This document shows positions 54,001 through 63,908 of a stretch of DNA of 64,000 bases, in pieces. Made by a program: the position numbers and the translations under genes. Source of the stretch: Pisaster brevispinus (Eukaryota > Echinodermata > Asteroidea > Forcipulatida > Asteriidae); NCBI GenBank assembly GCA_023634235.1, contig JAMKCF010000003.1:11502742-11566741 (forward strand), given 5' to 3'. The notes beneath the pieces were generated by a model. The model was not told the origin of the DNA. It searched no databases and was given only the letters and a program-made list of their open reading frames with translations. Each line of letters starts with the position of its first letter. Position 1 is the first letter of the stretch.

Positions 54001-57000
54001 TTTAGGGTTTGTCCATTAACTTTTTTAGTGACTTACCAACAGGACCGAGTTAGCTTGTAGTTTCACTTGTCCATGTAGGGAGTGCTTTTCAACACTGAAC
54101 TAGTCAGCCAGACCACTTGAAGAAAAGTTTTACATGGTTCTCTGTTTTTTTACCTAGCATTTGGCCAGCAGATCACTGTTAAGGTAGAACGCTTCCATTT
54201 CCCCTTCCAGCCTAAGAAATAACCAAGATGGTTACACAATTGATCACAGCTTTGGCCGTGCCCGAATTAATGGCCTCAGCAGTAGTGGCTATGGCCATGC
54301 TAGAATACCAAGAAGTCCTATTAAGGCTTCTGCCAACAGCCAGAGTCAAAGTCGCTTTTTTTTCTGACACAGCCTTATTCATGATGGAGTCCATCTGGAC
54401 TAGCGCTCTCACTACTTCAGGGCCTTAAAGCTGCAGAAAATATTAGTATTGTAATCACTGATTAAAAGTTGCTGATTACTGATTACTCTGAAGGCTCTAA
54501 TCTACTCGGTTATGAGGTTTACTGGTGCAAGCCATTACAGTGTGCCTCACCTTGGGTTACGTAAGAGAGTGACACAGCTGTTATTAGGTTTTTATTTTCA
54601 ATTTGGTGGCCTCATCCTGTCGTCTTGATCAATGGTACGCAAACTATGGGTCATCTTGATCAACAGTCCGCAAACTATGGGTCAACTTAGTCAACAGTTC
54701 GCAAACTATGGGTCCTCTTGATCACTGGTCCACAAACTATGGGTCGTCTCTTGATCAACATTCTGCAAACTAAAAATAGATCCCAACCAAAAAGTTGGTC
54801 ACTAAAAAAGTCCAAGGCCTGCACATGGATCGTGTTTTTGTGCTTTATTTTGCTCTTTGTTTGGTTTTTCATAAAAGTTCTTTATGGTAATCTGTTTGCC
54901 TTGCTCTTGGTTTTTTTTTTTTGGGGGGGGGTGGGTTTTTTTTGTCCGGCACTTTTCTACTAAACATTTTAAAATTATAGTTTTTGATTAGTGTTACTGA
55001 ATATTTGGATCCATCCTATAATTGATGCTTGGCAGTTGTGTATGGAATAAAATAAATAATAAAACTAAACTAACTTACAGCTTGGACCTGCAGGAGCTGT
55101 ACACCATTTCATTCTGGGACCATTTCACACGCCAAAGCTCTATGGCTAAAAAATGATGATGATGCATTGTCTCATGATTATCCCTACATTAATATCCATA
55201 AATTATAAATCTCCCAATAAATCCTGAATTGCAAGTGGTGTTGTAAGCCAGTTGGCCTAGCAATGAACCTTTCTATAAGGGTTCATTGCCAGGCCAACTG
55301 GATAATCATAAACCGGTAGTTTAGTCAGATTCACTGTTCCAGTTAGCGAATCAGTTCGGCGGAAGAGTCAGCTGTTTTTCTACTCATTCTCTTACAAATG
55401 AACGAGCCTCAATCTCCCAGGAGAGTGTGAAATGCTGATGACAATGACATATTTTGATTCATTCATAAAAAAAAGAAGGGAAAATTGAACTCCCCAGTTT
55501 TTGCAATTTCAGGCATGGTTAGGTCTACACTAATAAAAAAAGAAGAAGATAGAATGTGTATTTCAGACATCCGGTGTACATGGGGCATATCCTGAAATTT
55601 GTAATTTAGAAAATATTTATACTTATAGCTTTAAAAAAGATTTCACACAAAGAATTAGGTGGGGCTTGGGGTGGGGGGGGGGGGTCCAGTATCTTAACGT
55701 GTGTTCAAGTAGTTTTTCTGTGACTGTTTTAGAAACCACATCTTGGGCTTTTAGCTCTGGCTTACACTCCAAAAATTCCTGGGTTAAAATTGACCTGGAT
55801 TCAGTGTCCTGTGAGACCTGACCCATTTCTGGGTCAGTAGGACCTGGAATCTGTCTCCAAATGACCCCAAAGAATCCAAGTTGAAATCACACTTTTGAAC
55901 CAGTTTCCAGGTCAGGCCCCCATAATGACCCTGTCAGAGTCAATTTTGACCCATGCATTTTAAGCGTGTGGGCACAATCCACTTGTTTGAAGTTCTGTAC
56001 CAAAAGTGCACTATTAAAAAATATTATTGATCGCTAGCCCTTCCTTTAACAGTTTTAAAAAGAGCCTAAAAGTCCGGAAACATTCAACGTATGTTTTACA
56101 TGGATATTAAAACTTCTTGGTTACCTTCATGTTAGAGTGCAAGGGTTGGATGCAGTTCAAAGTCGCACAGTTATAGATTCAAGTTTGTACCAGCACCATG
56201 GTTTTGTACAGGATGTTCGTGCAGACCTTGTACATTTTAACTCTCGCCAAAGGTTCATCCAAAAGGCTTTGATGTATTTTGGTGATTTTTTGACCTCCAT
56301 TTGGGGTTCGGTGGTACTTTGTTATTTTCACATTTTGCAAACCAAAGGTACACCACTAGAGCCTAGGTTTTGGGAATTTGTGACCTCTGATTTGAAACCC
56401 TCTTTTTCATCAAAAGTTCATCGCTATTGCCTTAGTTTTTTCTATTTGTGAACTCTGATTTCAAACCTGGTTTTTATTGAATATCAAAAGTACATCGCTA
56501 GAGCATAGATATTTTTGGCTTTTTGACCTGGTTTGAAACAAATTTCTTGTTTTTCAGACTTTTTTAATGTCATATTAGTTATGGAAAATGATTGATAAGG
56601 CCCCCCAGCCAGGATTACTTTACTTTTAACTGAACTGAAGTACATGTATACAAATATCTCACTGCAGCAGCTTTGAAAGGTGATTTTTATTGGGCTTGCA
56701 ATGTCTTTCATGTACATCTCAGGCTCTCATTGTTAATGTTAACCCACGAGTTTTATGGTAGGCATAAATGGCAAGTTGAATGTGGCTGGCTGCTGTAAAC
56801 CTAATTTATTTTTATTGATACATTTTTTATTGGAAATGTATGTGATTTTTTTTTTTCGTTGTTCTTTTTTCCACAGTGAATAGTATGTTTGGTTGTTGGG
56901 AAAAGCGTACCAAAACAATAAAGCAAGTTTGAAATTGATCTGATATCTAGTGTTCTCCACATTGTTTTTAGAGTCATTAGCAGCATTCTCCCTTGACAGT

Positions 57001-60000
57001 GGTCTGCTGGACAGATGCTAAAACACCAGAGGACCAGTCAAACTTTACTCAGTAGTCCGGCTGACTAGTTCTGTGTTGAAAAAACATATTTGAAATATTG
57101 ACCAATGAAAAAGCTGTCAGATAAGTGAAATGGCAAGCTCACTGGTGCTGCTACAATAGTGAAGAACCGAGACCCTGATTTCACTCCCCTGTCAGACTAT
57201 GTGATCCCATGAAAGAAGGAATGATTTGTTCCTCAGCATGTATTTGCAGAGCTGCCAACTCTCCCTGATATATGCAGAAAACCTGAAAAACCCAATCTTT
57301 CCGTGTTCAGATGTTTCCGTTTTCAAATTTGAAAATCTCCCTAATGGAAACTTGTTCCCTATCATTTTGAGTGTAAATATTTCCCTGATTGATGTACAAA
57401 GTCTCCCTGATTGCCAGATGCAAATGTTGGCAGCTCTGTATTTGCAAGAATTGTTCACAGGGTTTGTTTGTTTGTTTAGTGTTTGTTTTTGTCAACCTTC
57501 GCTTCTTTTTTGTTCTTTCAACAAGTATTTTTGAGTTACAAGACGTGTTAGCTGAGTGTGAAACCACATGATTAGTAAAACCACATCAATTCAAAGCTAA
57601 AGCACCCACTTGTTTTTTCTTCTTTTTTTTTTTAATGAAAAAAGAAGATGCTTAATCCAGCTCTTGGACGCAGATTGACCCAGAAAGAAAACCCTGTCAC
57701 ACGACCTGCTTTCAAAACCTGTCTTGTAAATCTGTTTTAATCACTTGTGGTTTTGCGGCCATTTCCCCCAATAACAACTTCCTGGCTTTGTCCCTTCATG
57801 TGGAACCTGAACCCATCGGCAAACCAACAATGAATTGAGTCTTTCTGCTTTCAAGATATCTGAAAAATAAAGGAAAGGAGGCTACATGTAGCCCAATTAA
57901 GATGAGTTCATCGTACATTCATCTGTAGTCAGTCGTGGCTGGAACGGAATCGCTCGCCATGTGTGAAGGATCGTGTAGAATCTTGACGCCAGCTTGCGTT
58001 GCTCACTAGGTGGGGAGAAGTTGAGTGCACAGTCAAGGCTGCTCCGTTATTGTTTTAGTATGACTGGGATGGATGGAATGTGAACTTAGGACTGGCAGGG
58101 CTGGATGAAGTGTTTTGCAGGCCCTAAGCACCAGTGTTCTATAGGACCTAGACACCGGCCAGTGCTCCATACATTTAGGCCCTAGGCTCCAGTGCTCTGT
58201 ATGTAGGTTCTAGGCACCAGTGTCCCATAGGCACCAGTGTTCCATAGGCACCAGTGTTCCATAGGCACCAGTGTTCAATACATTTAGGCCCTAGGCTCCA
58301 GTGTTCCATTGGCCCTAGGCACCATTGTTCTGTAGGTGCTAGGCAATAGTGATCCCTAGGCCCTGTAGGCATAAGTGTTCATAGGCCGTAGGCACCCTTA
58401 TTCTGTAGGTCTGAGGCCCGTGTTCCGAAGGCCCTCGGCAATAAAGTTCCATAGTCCCTATAGGTACCAGTGTTCCATAGGCCCTAGTAGGCCCTATAGG
58501 CACCAGCATTCAATTAGGCCCTAGGCATCAGTTTTCCCATAGGGAAAGTGGTTTGTAGGCACTAGGCACTTGTGTTCCATAGGTCCTTTAGGCATCAGTG
58601 TTCTGTAGGTCCAAGACACCCATGTTCTGTGTAGGCACTAGGCTCCTGTTTTCCAAGGCCCTAGGCTTTAGGGCCAATTTCATAGCTCTTTTAAGTGCTG
58701 GATTTTATTAGATTGGTTTACACGTATTGAGGTTTACGATATGTAAACACAGTGGCTTTTCTATTGGATAATCCAACCCTAAATTGAAAGGGACAATCCC
58801 CACAGATCCCCTGCTTGGGATGAAGTCAGTAATCCCATGGAGGTAGAAATATTTCTATTTCTACCTCCATGGTAATCCAGACAGAACTGGGAGCTAACCT
58901 TTAAACTCACTATAAAATAGAGGTCACACAGACCTTCCTGCACGCAATCCATCTATCATCACTATATTACTCTTTGGAAGTCAGTTTCCCTGTGTGTTTC
59001 TGCACAAGTGGTTAGAAAGGCATATTACATGTATATCCAACTTGACTCCCAAAATGTCAGACCATGGGCAGACGCAATGTGTGACTTGGTTCAAGGGCAT
59101 GAAGGGGTCAGTATGAACAATGACAATCCAAAAAAACCAAGGTCAGACCATGCAGGTATGAAGCTCCATTGTCAGACCTAACTTTCACAATGTGGGTCGA
59201 AGATTTGAGGTTGGGACAATGCTTGGACTCAGGGTTGTCACCATGCCGGTCGGGCCTGCCGGCACTCGGAGCTACCAACCAGGACTTTACCTTGCTAATT
59301 TGCTTTACCCGGACCGGCACTAAATTCGACTGAAAATGCTGAATATTTCATTATTTTGTCATCAGAAGCCAACAATAAATTATATAATTTATGACAAAAC
59401 ATGTCGGGTTTCGTTTTAGTATCCATTCCTGACAATTTCTGACAAATATACTCACTGATAACTTCTCATTCACGCTCCTCGTAACATAAACAAGTTAAAA
59501 TTCCATGGAACTGGGCTCCACAAACCATGCTGTCAACGGACTTTGCGTGCGGACCAGCGACGACAATGCTATATTTAAGGCTTTAGCACGCGCACAAGCA
59601 ATGATGTATTGCAATTTCGGGGGAATAACCGGTTTTCCCAAGCATGCGCAGACACGTCAAGGCGTTTGCGATCAGAAAATTAGCCGGCACTAAATTTATT
59701 TGAGCTAGTGACAACAGGTGTATATACTATAAAAAAACTTGTCTGGCATTCCTTTAGGGATTGAGGAAAGGCTGATTCCAATCAAAGAACAGGCCCATAG
59801 TTGGAGTGCTATTCAAATCCTCCAGACTCCAAGGATTTCAACCCTTCTACTGATCAGCTGATTTCATTATTTTTTCTTCCTGTTCGTTTCACAGAAAACT
59901 GAAAAACACTGTACAAAATTGTGTGTGCAGTTTCCTATTTTTGTTGCAAAAAACAAAGTTGCATGTCTGTTAATCCATCAAGGTGGTTTTGCTTGAATTT

Positions 60001-61343
60001 AACGTCTTGATTTATCGAGGTGTATGACAGCAGTGTGTGGGAGGCAGTGATACCTGTGTTACACAGACAAAAATACTTTACAAAATATTTCATTTTGTTA
60101 TTGCTATCCCATTTGCCCCATTCCATGTTCACACTTCTGTACTCTTTAGTCTGGAATTGCCCATTTGTATGTCAATACTCCCAACAGACTGTATTAAGTA
60201 TGTGTAAATAATGGGATTTTAACTGATGAACCATGTAGGCCTATAAGTTTGGGAAAACAAATACCATTCAGGATTGAATTGCAGACCTGCACCCTGTGCC
60301 ACCATCAGTCAAACCAAAGTACTGTTGCTTACAAGTTGAACCAATAAATCTCTCCTGTGACATGTGGCTGTCAGGCTGGCTTGAAGTATCAAACCTTTGA
60401 ATGATCGTAAATCATGGCAAGCTTGATGCACTTTTGTATACAATGCAGATAAATGGCATGTGCCCTCCTGACTTTACCAGTTTTTTTATGGTGTCATAAA
60501 ACTCATAAGTAATTTGGAACCCAATCATTGCAGGACTTTGGACTTGATTTGGATAAGAGTAAATGAGCTTGATGCACTTTTGTATACAATGCAGATAAAT
60601 GGCATGTGCCCTTTTAGCTCTTGACATTACCAGTTTTTTCATGGTGTCATAAAACTCAGATAAGTAATTTGGAACCCAATCATTGCAGGACTTTGGACTT
60701 GATTTGGATAAGAGTAAATGAGCTTTATACTTGACTTGAGGTTTACCCTGAGAGACTTGGAGTCTTGACACCTGACTCAAAGGACTTGAGACTTTTCCAA
60801 AGTTAGGTCATGTCCATCATCATGTGTTGAAGTATAGAACATCCTTAGCAACACCCTTAGCGGCAGCCAAAGCTGCCGCCAATTCAAATATGGCCTAATA
60901 TGGCCTAATACTTACTTGACACCTGACTTTTTGGACTTTCTGAGGAATCTGATGAGACAGTTAAAGGCCCTTCCCTGAAACCATGGCTCTTGCTCAGATT
61001 CAGGCTTGGGCCTCTGTCAGTAATTTGGCAAATTTATCTTTTCGGTAGGGGACTTCCAACAGGCCCATGGGTGCATAGAGGCCCGAGCTGAGACCTAAAC
61101 CTTGGTTTCAAAAACTTCCTTAGCCAGTTGGGGGGTCCGGGTTGGGGGAGTTTTGTTTTTACGTGTCTTTTGTCCTGACAGGGACTGAAGTCATACTTGA
61201 AACACGTCCCCCAAGATTGAATTATGACAACTTTGACTTCTTCATTACCTTCTTCTTGTTTCCCTTCCCTTCACAGGTTCAAGCTATTGATAACCCAGCC
61301 TTTGCTCCGCTCTTTGATGCTTTCTCTGGAATTCAGTTTAAAG
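41958..61343 (+). CDS. CA: Alpha-carbonic anhydrase, secreted or membrane-anchored (3' end beyond window)
   Basis: Six exons in the window: 41958-42030, 43688-43726, 45106-45279, 49703-49848, 51183-51275 and 61277-61343. Phases are consistent (1, 1, 1, 0, 0, 1), coding about 197 residues. Exon 1 is a signal peptide (MEMKLCSYLALLVSAVVMF). Exon 2 gives DGEEWSYVLGEPS. Exon 3 gives the fold start PDNWPTKFSDYC, QSPINI and NNGHT, whose His is the usual proton shuttle. Exon 4 gives HFHWG with two zinc ligands and GSEHTVD. Exon 5 gives VHIVCYNTKYD with the third zinc His and DGLTVLGF. Exon 6 gives NPAFAPLFDAF. Known: the enzyme hydrates CO2 to bicarbonate; extracellular forms in echinoderms serve acid-base balance and biomineralisation. 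The TTPP exon and any GPI or transmembrane tail are outside. Compared with the vertebrate HLVHWN motif, the fourth and fifth positions are Cys-Tyr here. An untranslated upstream exon is likely, since the acceptor-like CATTTCAG ends 9 bp before the ATG. Confidence 0.9.
42461..42592. mobile_element. 132-bp MITE with 8-bp target duplication
   Basis: The ends are exact inverted repeats GGAAAAATTTCCGTATCC / GGATACGGAAATTTTTCC, extending (with one mismatch) through GCCACCACTTTT. It is flanked by GACTCCTT on both sides (42453-42460 and 42593-42600), an exact 8-bp target duplication of hAT type. It is well preserved, so probably a fairly recent insertion. Confidence 0.9.
43295..43440 (-). repeat. Dispersed repeat, 'CCATTTCCTGGGA' family, copy 1
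   Basis: Inverted relative to 45500-45660: CCAAGCAGGGGTAGCCATTTCC here corresponds to GGTTACCCCTGCTTGGG there, and GGTCAACCAAAT to GTTGACC. Both copies are in carbonic anhydrase introns. Confidence 0.6.
43464..43625 (+). mobile_element. MITE, 'CAGGCCTG' family, full length
   Basis: Terminal inverted repeats CAGGCCAGGAATTAC and AAACTCCAGGCCTG bound a 162-bp unit with CCCTGGTCTTGGCCTTGGTG. It lies within 70 bp of the acceptor of carbonic anhydrase exon 2. Confidence 0.7.
43727..45105. other. Carbonic anhydrase intron 2
   Basis: About 1.4 kb, AT-rich. No element is recognised. Confidence 0.55.
45500..45660 (+). repeat. Dispersed repeat, 'CCATTTCCTGGGA' family, copy 2
   Basis: Contains TTTCCTGGGAAATTCCTGGG, GTTGACCCTTTCACACTTG and GGAAATGGTTACCCCTGC. 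See the inverted copy at 43295-43440. A further related CCTGGGAGTTTGCTC block is at about 45773-45787. Confidence 0.6.
46060..46125 (-). repeat. tRNA-derived SINE head, inverted
   Basis: Reversed, it reads CCTCAGTTGGTAGAGCGCCG, then TTAATCCGGAGGTCGTTGG, then GTTCAAATGC. The box A match is strong, box B slightly worn. It looks like a Lys/Ala-type tRNA head without an acceptor stem. Confidence 0.5.
46190..46370 (-). mobile_element. hAT-like MITE, GAGCCCTG family, inverted copy 4
   Basis: Begins ACTCAGGGCTCAAAATTAAC, the reverse of the GAGCCCTGC end of 15930-16270, and continues CACTGAACTGCAGGCCC. CAGGG at the terminus is the hAT signature. Confidence 0.6.
46678..47098. mobile_element. 420-bp inverted-repeat element
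   Basis: Left TAGTCCGGTGGCTTAATG with ATCGTGACAC and GGATTAAAGCAC. Right, reversed, reads TAGTCTGGTGGCTTTAGG with ATCGTGACACACTGGATTAA. The terminal repeat is about 55-60 bp with small indels. The interior has no coding frame. Confidence 0.75.
47115..47225 (+). repeat. Direct repeat, left member
   Basis: About 105 bp, including CTTCAACTTTTGACTGTTAA, GGAGCAAGTTTGACTTA, AACGGCTCTACCCAAAACAA and CCTGCAGTGATTTTA. It recurs at 47705-47818 with about 95% identity by eye. The 480-bp interval contains a SINE head. Confidence 0.8.
47410..47530 (+). repeat. SINE with tRNA-like head
   Basis: GAGTCGTGGCCGAGCTGATAAG (box A-like), GGTTCGAGTCCCGGTCGTG (box B) and CCTAAAGCAAGACACTTT match the head of the 32350-32605 SINE. 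The body is truncated. Confidence 0.65.
47705..47818 (+). repeat. Direct repeat, right member
   Basis: Partner of 47115-47225 in the same orientation, ending CCTGCAGTGATTTTAGTC. Confidence 0.8.
48451..48560 (+). mobile_element. MITE, 'CAGGCCTG' family, truncated
   Basis: Begins CAGGCCTGGAATTACACAG and includes CGTCTTGGCCTTGGTGCCCC. The right end is not clear. It is preceded by a poly-C run. Confidence 0.6.
48745..48995 (+). repeat. Dispersed repeat with 'TATTCCACAAG' block, copy 2
   Basis: Contains CTTATTCCACAAGCTTGTG, GTGATAACG, AAAATAGTGCATTATGCAG and GAATAAGGTTTGACATGG, parallel to 33090-33345. Confidence 0.55.
49849..51182. other. Carbonic anhydrase intron 4
   Basis: About 1.3 kb, largely filled by the LINE 3' fragment at 50130-50825. 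Confidence 0.65.
50130..50825 (+). mobile_element. LINE 3' end, reverse transcriptase C-terminus (degenerate)
   Basis: Frame 50130-50339 contains LYNALVLPRIDYCCMVWG and KLQNRALRVV, the end of the reverse transcriptase of Jockey/CR1-type LINEs. After a +1 frameshift near 50335 the next frame continues RIHFQLACQAFKA and APDYLCQRL. A further break precedes the SFRRLLKEG stretch at about 50610-50640. A 3' tail ends in AATAAATAAATAAAATAAA repeats at about 50810-50830. It is truncated at the 5' side and inactive. Confidence 0.8.
51423..51645 (+). repeat. Minisatellite, TTTTAGTTTAGTGCCCTAAA
   Basis: About nine units of 23-24 bp: AAACTGTTTTAGTTTAGTGC followed by CCT or CCTG. Left units read GAACTG where right units read AAACTG, an ordered variant pattern. 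It begins about 150 bp past the donor of exon 5. Confidence 0.9.
51643..51812 (-). mobile_element. MITE, 'GGCCAGCAGGACCAGT' family, copy 2
   Basis: Begins TAGTGACTGGCCAGCAGGAC and ends TGGCCAGCCAGACCACTGTT. It includes GCTTTTCAACACTGAACTAG. It directly abuts the minisatellite. Confidence 0.65.
52540..52692 (+). mobile_element. MITE, 'CATAGAGCTGCTTAAGCA' family
   Basis: Left TTCAATTTCATAGAGCTGCTT, right TGCTTAAGCAGCTAGGTATG and GGGCCCTG. The core GGCTGGTAACCATATTCTGG matches the SWAP70-intron copies. Confidence 0.65.
54027..54183 (-). mobile_element. MITE, 'GGCCAGCAGGACCAGT' family, copy 3
   Basis: TAGTGACTTACCAACAGGACC to TTGGCCAGCAGATCACTGTT, with GCTTTTCAACACTGAACTAG in common with copy 2. 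Confidence 0.6.
54620..54775 (+). repeat. Tandem repeat, 'TCTTGATCAACAGTCCGCAA' unit
   Basis: Five units of about 32-35 bp, each with CTTGATCA (or a variant), then GCAAACTATGGGTC (CACAAACTATGGGTC in one). Confidence 0.85.
55248..55301. repeat. Near-perfect hairpin
   Basis: CCAGTTGGCCTAGCAATGAA on the left and TTCATTGCCAGGCCAACTGG on the right: 22-nt arms with one mismatch and a 10-nt loop. Confidence 0.85.
55764..55970. mobile_element. MITE with TTAAAATTGACC/GTCAATTTTGAC ends
   Basis: Left ACACTCCAAAAATTCCTGGG then TTAAAATTGAC; right, reversed, ACACGCTTAAAATGCATGGG then TCAAAATTGAC. The interior repeats GACCTG and TGGGTCA motifs. About 207 bp, non-coding. Confidence 0.7.
56225..56540 (+). 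repeat. Degenerate tandem repeat of about 85 bp
   Basis: Three to four diverged units, each with a CAAAAGTTCATC- or CAAAAGTACATCGCTA-like start, a TAG-rich middle and TTTTTGACCT or TTTGTGACCTC at the end. Old and worn. Confidence 0.55.
56991..57157 (+). mobile_element. MITE, 'GGCCAGCAGGACCAGT' family, copy 4
   Basis: CCTTGACAGTGGTCTGCTGG on the left to CAAGCTCACTGGTGCTGCTA on the right. It shares TTGAAATATTGACCAATGAA with 18251-18446. Confidence 0.6.
57246..57443. mobile_element. MITE, 'CAGAGCTGCCAACT' family, copy 2
   Basis: Ends GCAGAGCTGCCAACTCTCCC and AAATGTTGGCAGCTCTG, as in 34302-34495. The interior again has several TCTCCCTGAT repeats. Confidence 0.8.
58095..58680 (+). repeat. Minisatellite, 'TAGGCACCAGTGTTCCATAG' unit
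   Basis: About 20 units of variable length (15-32 bp) built from GGCCCTAGGCACCAGTGTTCC and ATAGGCACCAGTG. Variation in spacer length between units is large, so it is a compound array. The 58175-58372 minus frame is its shadow. Confidence 0.9.
60421..60727 (+). repeat. Tandem duplication, two 146-160 bp copies
   Basis: GCTTGATGCACTTTTGTATA starts each copy (60421 and 60567), and TTTGGACTTGATTTGGATAA is near each end. Identity is well above 90% by eye; the second copy has an 8-bp insertion near TTAGCTCTTGACATTACC. The minus-strand frame at 60412-60780 is a shadow of it. Confidence 0.9.
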
Positions 61344-61639
61344 GTATGTTTAACCTCATTGTTTGAATTAATTCTGTTGATCTAGTCATTTGAGAGGGAA
61401 AGAAGAAAAAAAGGTGATCAAGTTCCCCTTTACAGTATGCTGATTTTGTACTTCAGGTAATTTAAATTTAGTTAAAAATATTTGACTCTCGAATTGGTTG
61501 GGAATTAGGACCTTGTTCCGACTGTATTGATCCTCCAGCATTGGTAGATCAGACCCTATGGATCGGCAAAAGGGATCAGATCAGTAAATTTGATCCACCT
61601 CTGGAGTAGGATCAACACAACTGATATTCACTGACTGCA

Positions 61640-61890
61640 AATGATACAGAACTGGGTGGCTAAACTTGCCTGTCTCCCTGCCGGCCTAGACGCTTGCAAG
61701 CCTTCGCCCAGCAGCTGATACTGCTCGCTTCATGGAACCCAACTCCATCAAGCTGCTCAAGTCTGTATCAAATCCCACCTTTTCTCATTTTGCTCCCCAA
61801 ACCTGGAATGCACTCACAATCTCCATCAGAGAATCTGACTTTTTATGAAAGTTTAAGAAGTGTTTCAATTTAATGCGCTGCGTTCTTGAA
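61640..61890 (+). mobile_element. LINE reverse transcriptase 3' fragment
   Basis: One frame reads RPAADTARFMEPNSIK, then FSHFAPQTWNALTISIRES, a stop, then KFKKCFNLMRC. This is the typical C-terminal end (AP..WN.LP..IR....F...L) of CR1/RTE-type LINE reverse transcriptases. It is short and broken by stops, and unrelated in detail to the fragment at 50130. Confidence 0.65.
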
Positions 61891-63870
61891 CGCAGAACAA
61901 AGAGGGTCAGCAAGTGATGGGGATCAGCAAGTGGGATCAAAGAGGGATCAGATTAATAAAAGTGTGATTAGAATCTGCAAATTGCTGGTGGGAACCCAAG
62001 GGAGGCCCATGATCCTGCAAAGCATTATACATCCTACAAAAAAATGTATATCTCGGTTTGTGAATATGAATGTCTTTTCCCTGTATTGGAAACATAGCTG
62101 ACCCAAGAATAAAAGGCCCCCCCAAAAAAAAAAAAAAATATGACAGTATTAAAATTAATCGTGGAAGCGCCACAGGAACGTTCAACATTGGGGTGTGTAA
62201 TTCCTGAAGCATTCATTTGTGCGCACTGCATGCTTTGATGACCTCTTGTTCACCTCTGGCTAACGCTGTCCCGCGTCCCGCTTGCTAGTAGTTAATGCAC
62301 AACTAATCCCCTTGTGCATTCCAACAGACTATACAATTAAAAGTAAAGGAAGGCTAGTTACCAAAGTTACCCTACAAGATGCTTGGGAAATCAAGCACAC
62401 TAACCTAAAAATAGGATCATTTCCCATCACTTTTGTATGCATACTAGAAAATCACCCAACCCTGCCAGTGTACCCCTGTTTACACAGTCCGACTTTTCAG
62501 CTGATCAGCTGATCAGCTGATTTTCTCTTCTTTTTTGTTCTTAACAAGAAAACTGAAAAACACAAACTTTACCTGGCCTTTTCCTCATTGATAATGCTAG
62601 AATCGAGCCAGGGGTAAGAGAAAGCACACAACTCTCAAACCTAAATCTGCCCCTCATGAACATCCAAGTTGTAAGTTTTTAAACCCTCGTATCGGTCCCC
62701 TCTTGCACGCACGTCACATGCGGCGACTGCGCCACGTTAACCATTTTGGGAGTGAATATAGGTAAGCGTGTAAACACTGCACATGATAGTGAAGCATGGT
62801 TGAAGTAACCCATGCCACACTTTCCTGTCGTTGTTATACAATGACGCTTGTGATCAGTGTCACAGGTTGCCAGTGAATAGAAAGCATATAGTGCTCTAAC
62901 TAACCAGAGAAATTAACACAGTGATAGAAATGGACCAATTCCAATTGAGCACAGCTGGTGGCTAATTCTCCAGTTTACCACTCTCATTGCAGCACCCTGG
63001 GCTTTGGCTCTGCCTTAAATCTTGTGTGTGCCTCAAAATGCGGCATAGTGAAGTACGGGTAGAATTGGTCATCACAAGAAACACGCTGATAGTAGAAAGG
63101 TTTTTTTATCAAGTTCACCTTTCGAGAGAGCATGAACAGATAATCTTTTGAAAACTAGTACAAGATTGATCCTCATCCCTGTTCTGTTGTTAAAGTCGAT
63201 CCGTCTTGCGAGTTTCTACCTCACAGAGAAAAAAATTTCTGATACTTCCTTCTGGTGTACGTGGTTAACAACGGCTTCTTGTATTGGACTCTGCCGTTAC
63301 ACAGTTAAAAAACATTATTTTGGAGAAAAGCTGTTGAAAATCTACAATCTATCTCCAATCTTCTTGTCAACCAAAAGGACCTTTGGTATAAATGGAAAAA
63401 CTATTTTTTAATGGCCTTTATGGTATGACCACATCTTGAGAAAGACTCTGCTTGGGTTGAAATGTGAGGCTATTCACAATTGTTTGCAAACGCTATTTGC
63501 CCGGTAAACTTAACCATCAAAGCTCCCTGGGGAGAATACAAACTGTGCTGCTGAGTATGTAGAGCAGCAACCTATCTTTGCCCTCACAGATACCTACATG
63601 TAGGTACCCATTTAGCAAATACTCCTTCTGAGGCTCAAAGGCATTTCTTATGACAGAAATACATCATTCTGTAACCTTTGTGTTTTTCATGATTAAAGGG
63701 GTCAGCTTATTTTGGTAGTTAAATTTTAAAGTTAACACAGCTACACTGGTAGCAGTCTCAAAAACAGTACTGTGGAAAATAAATTTAGCTTGACAAGGCT
63801 GGTTGATCTTGAATCCTTGTATACCGATCATTTCTTGCAGGCACATAAGGCACCTCCAGCGCCGTAGCGA

Positions 63871-63908
63871 CCGGGGGGGTGTGGGGGGGTGTGACACCCC
63901 CCCCCCCA
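63871..63908. repeat. G-run / C-run tract
   Basis: GGGGGGGTGTGGGGGGGTGTG is followed by a run of 14 C. The G side could form a quadruplex, or pair with the C side in a hairpin. It looks like the end of a dispersed repeat that continues past the window. Confidence 0.55.

Larger units (their letters stand above)
51276..61276. other. Carbonic anhydrase intron 5 (10 kb)
   Basis: Holds minisatellites at 51423-51645, 54620-54775, 56225-56540 and 58095-58680, MITEs at 51643-51812, 52540-52692, 54027-54183, 55764-55970, 56991-57157 and 57246-57443, and a tandem duplication at 60421-60727. The stretches 52700-54000 and 58700-60400 show no element I can define, apart from a weak inverted GTTGTCAC/GTGACAAC pair at about 59228-59716. 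Confidence 0.6.

Noticed and set aside
54212..54428. Paired sense and antisense frames of 66 codons
   Set aside because: No family motif, no splice logic, and in a region next to MITEs; probably chance.
59228..59716. hAT-like element with GTTGTCAC ends
   Set aside because: The ends share only about 8-10 bp, the right terminus does not give CCCTG, and no target duplication is visible.
60412..60780. 122-codon minus-strand frame with internal repeat
   Set aside because: Created by the 146-bp tandem duplication; no motif recognised.
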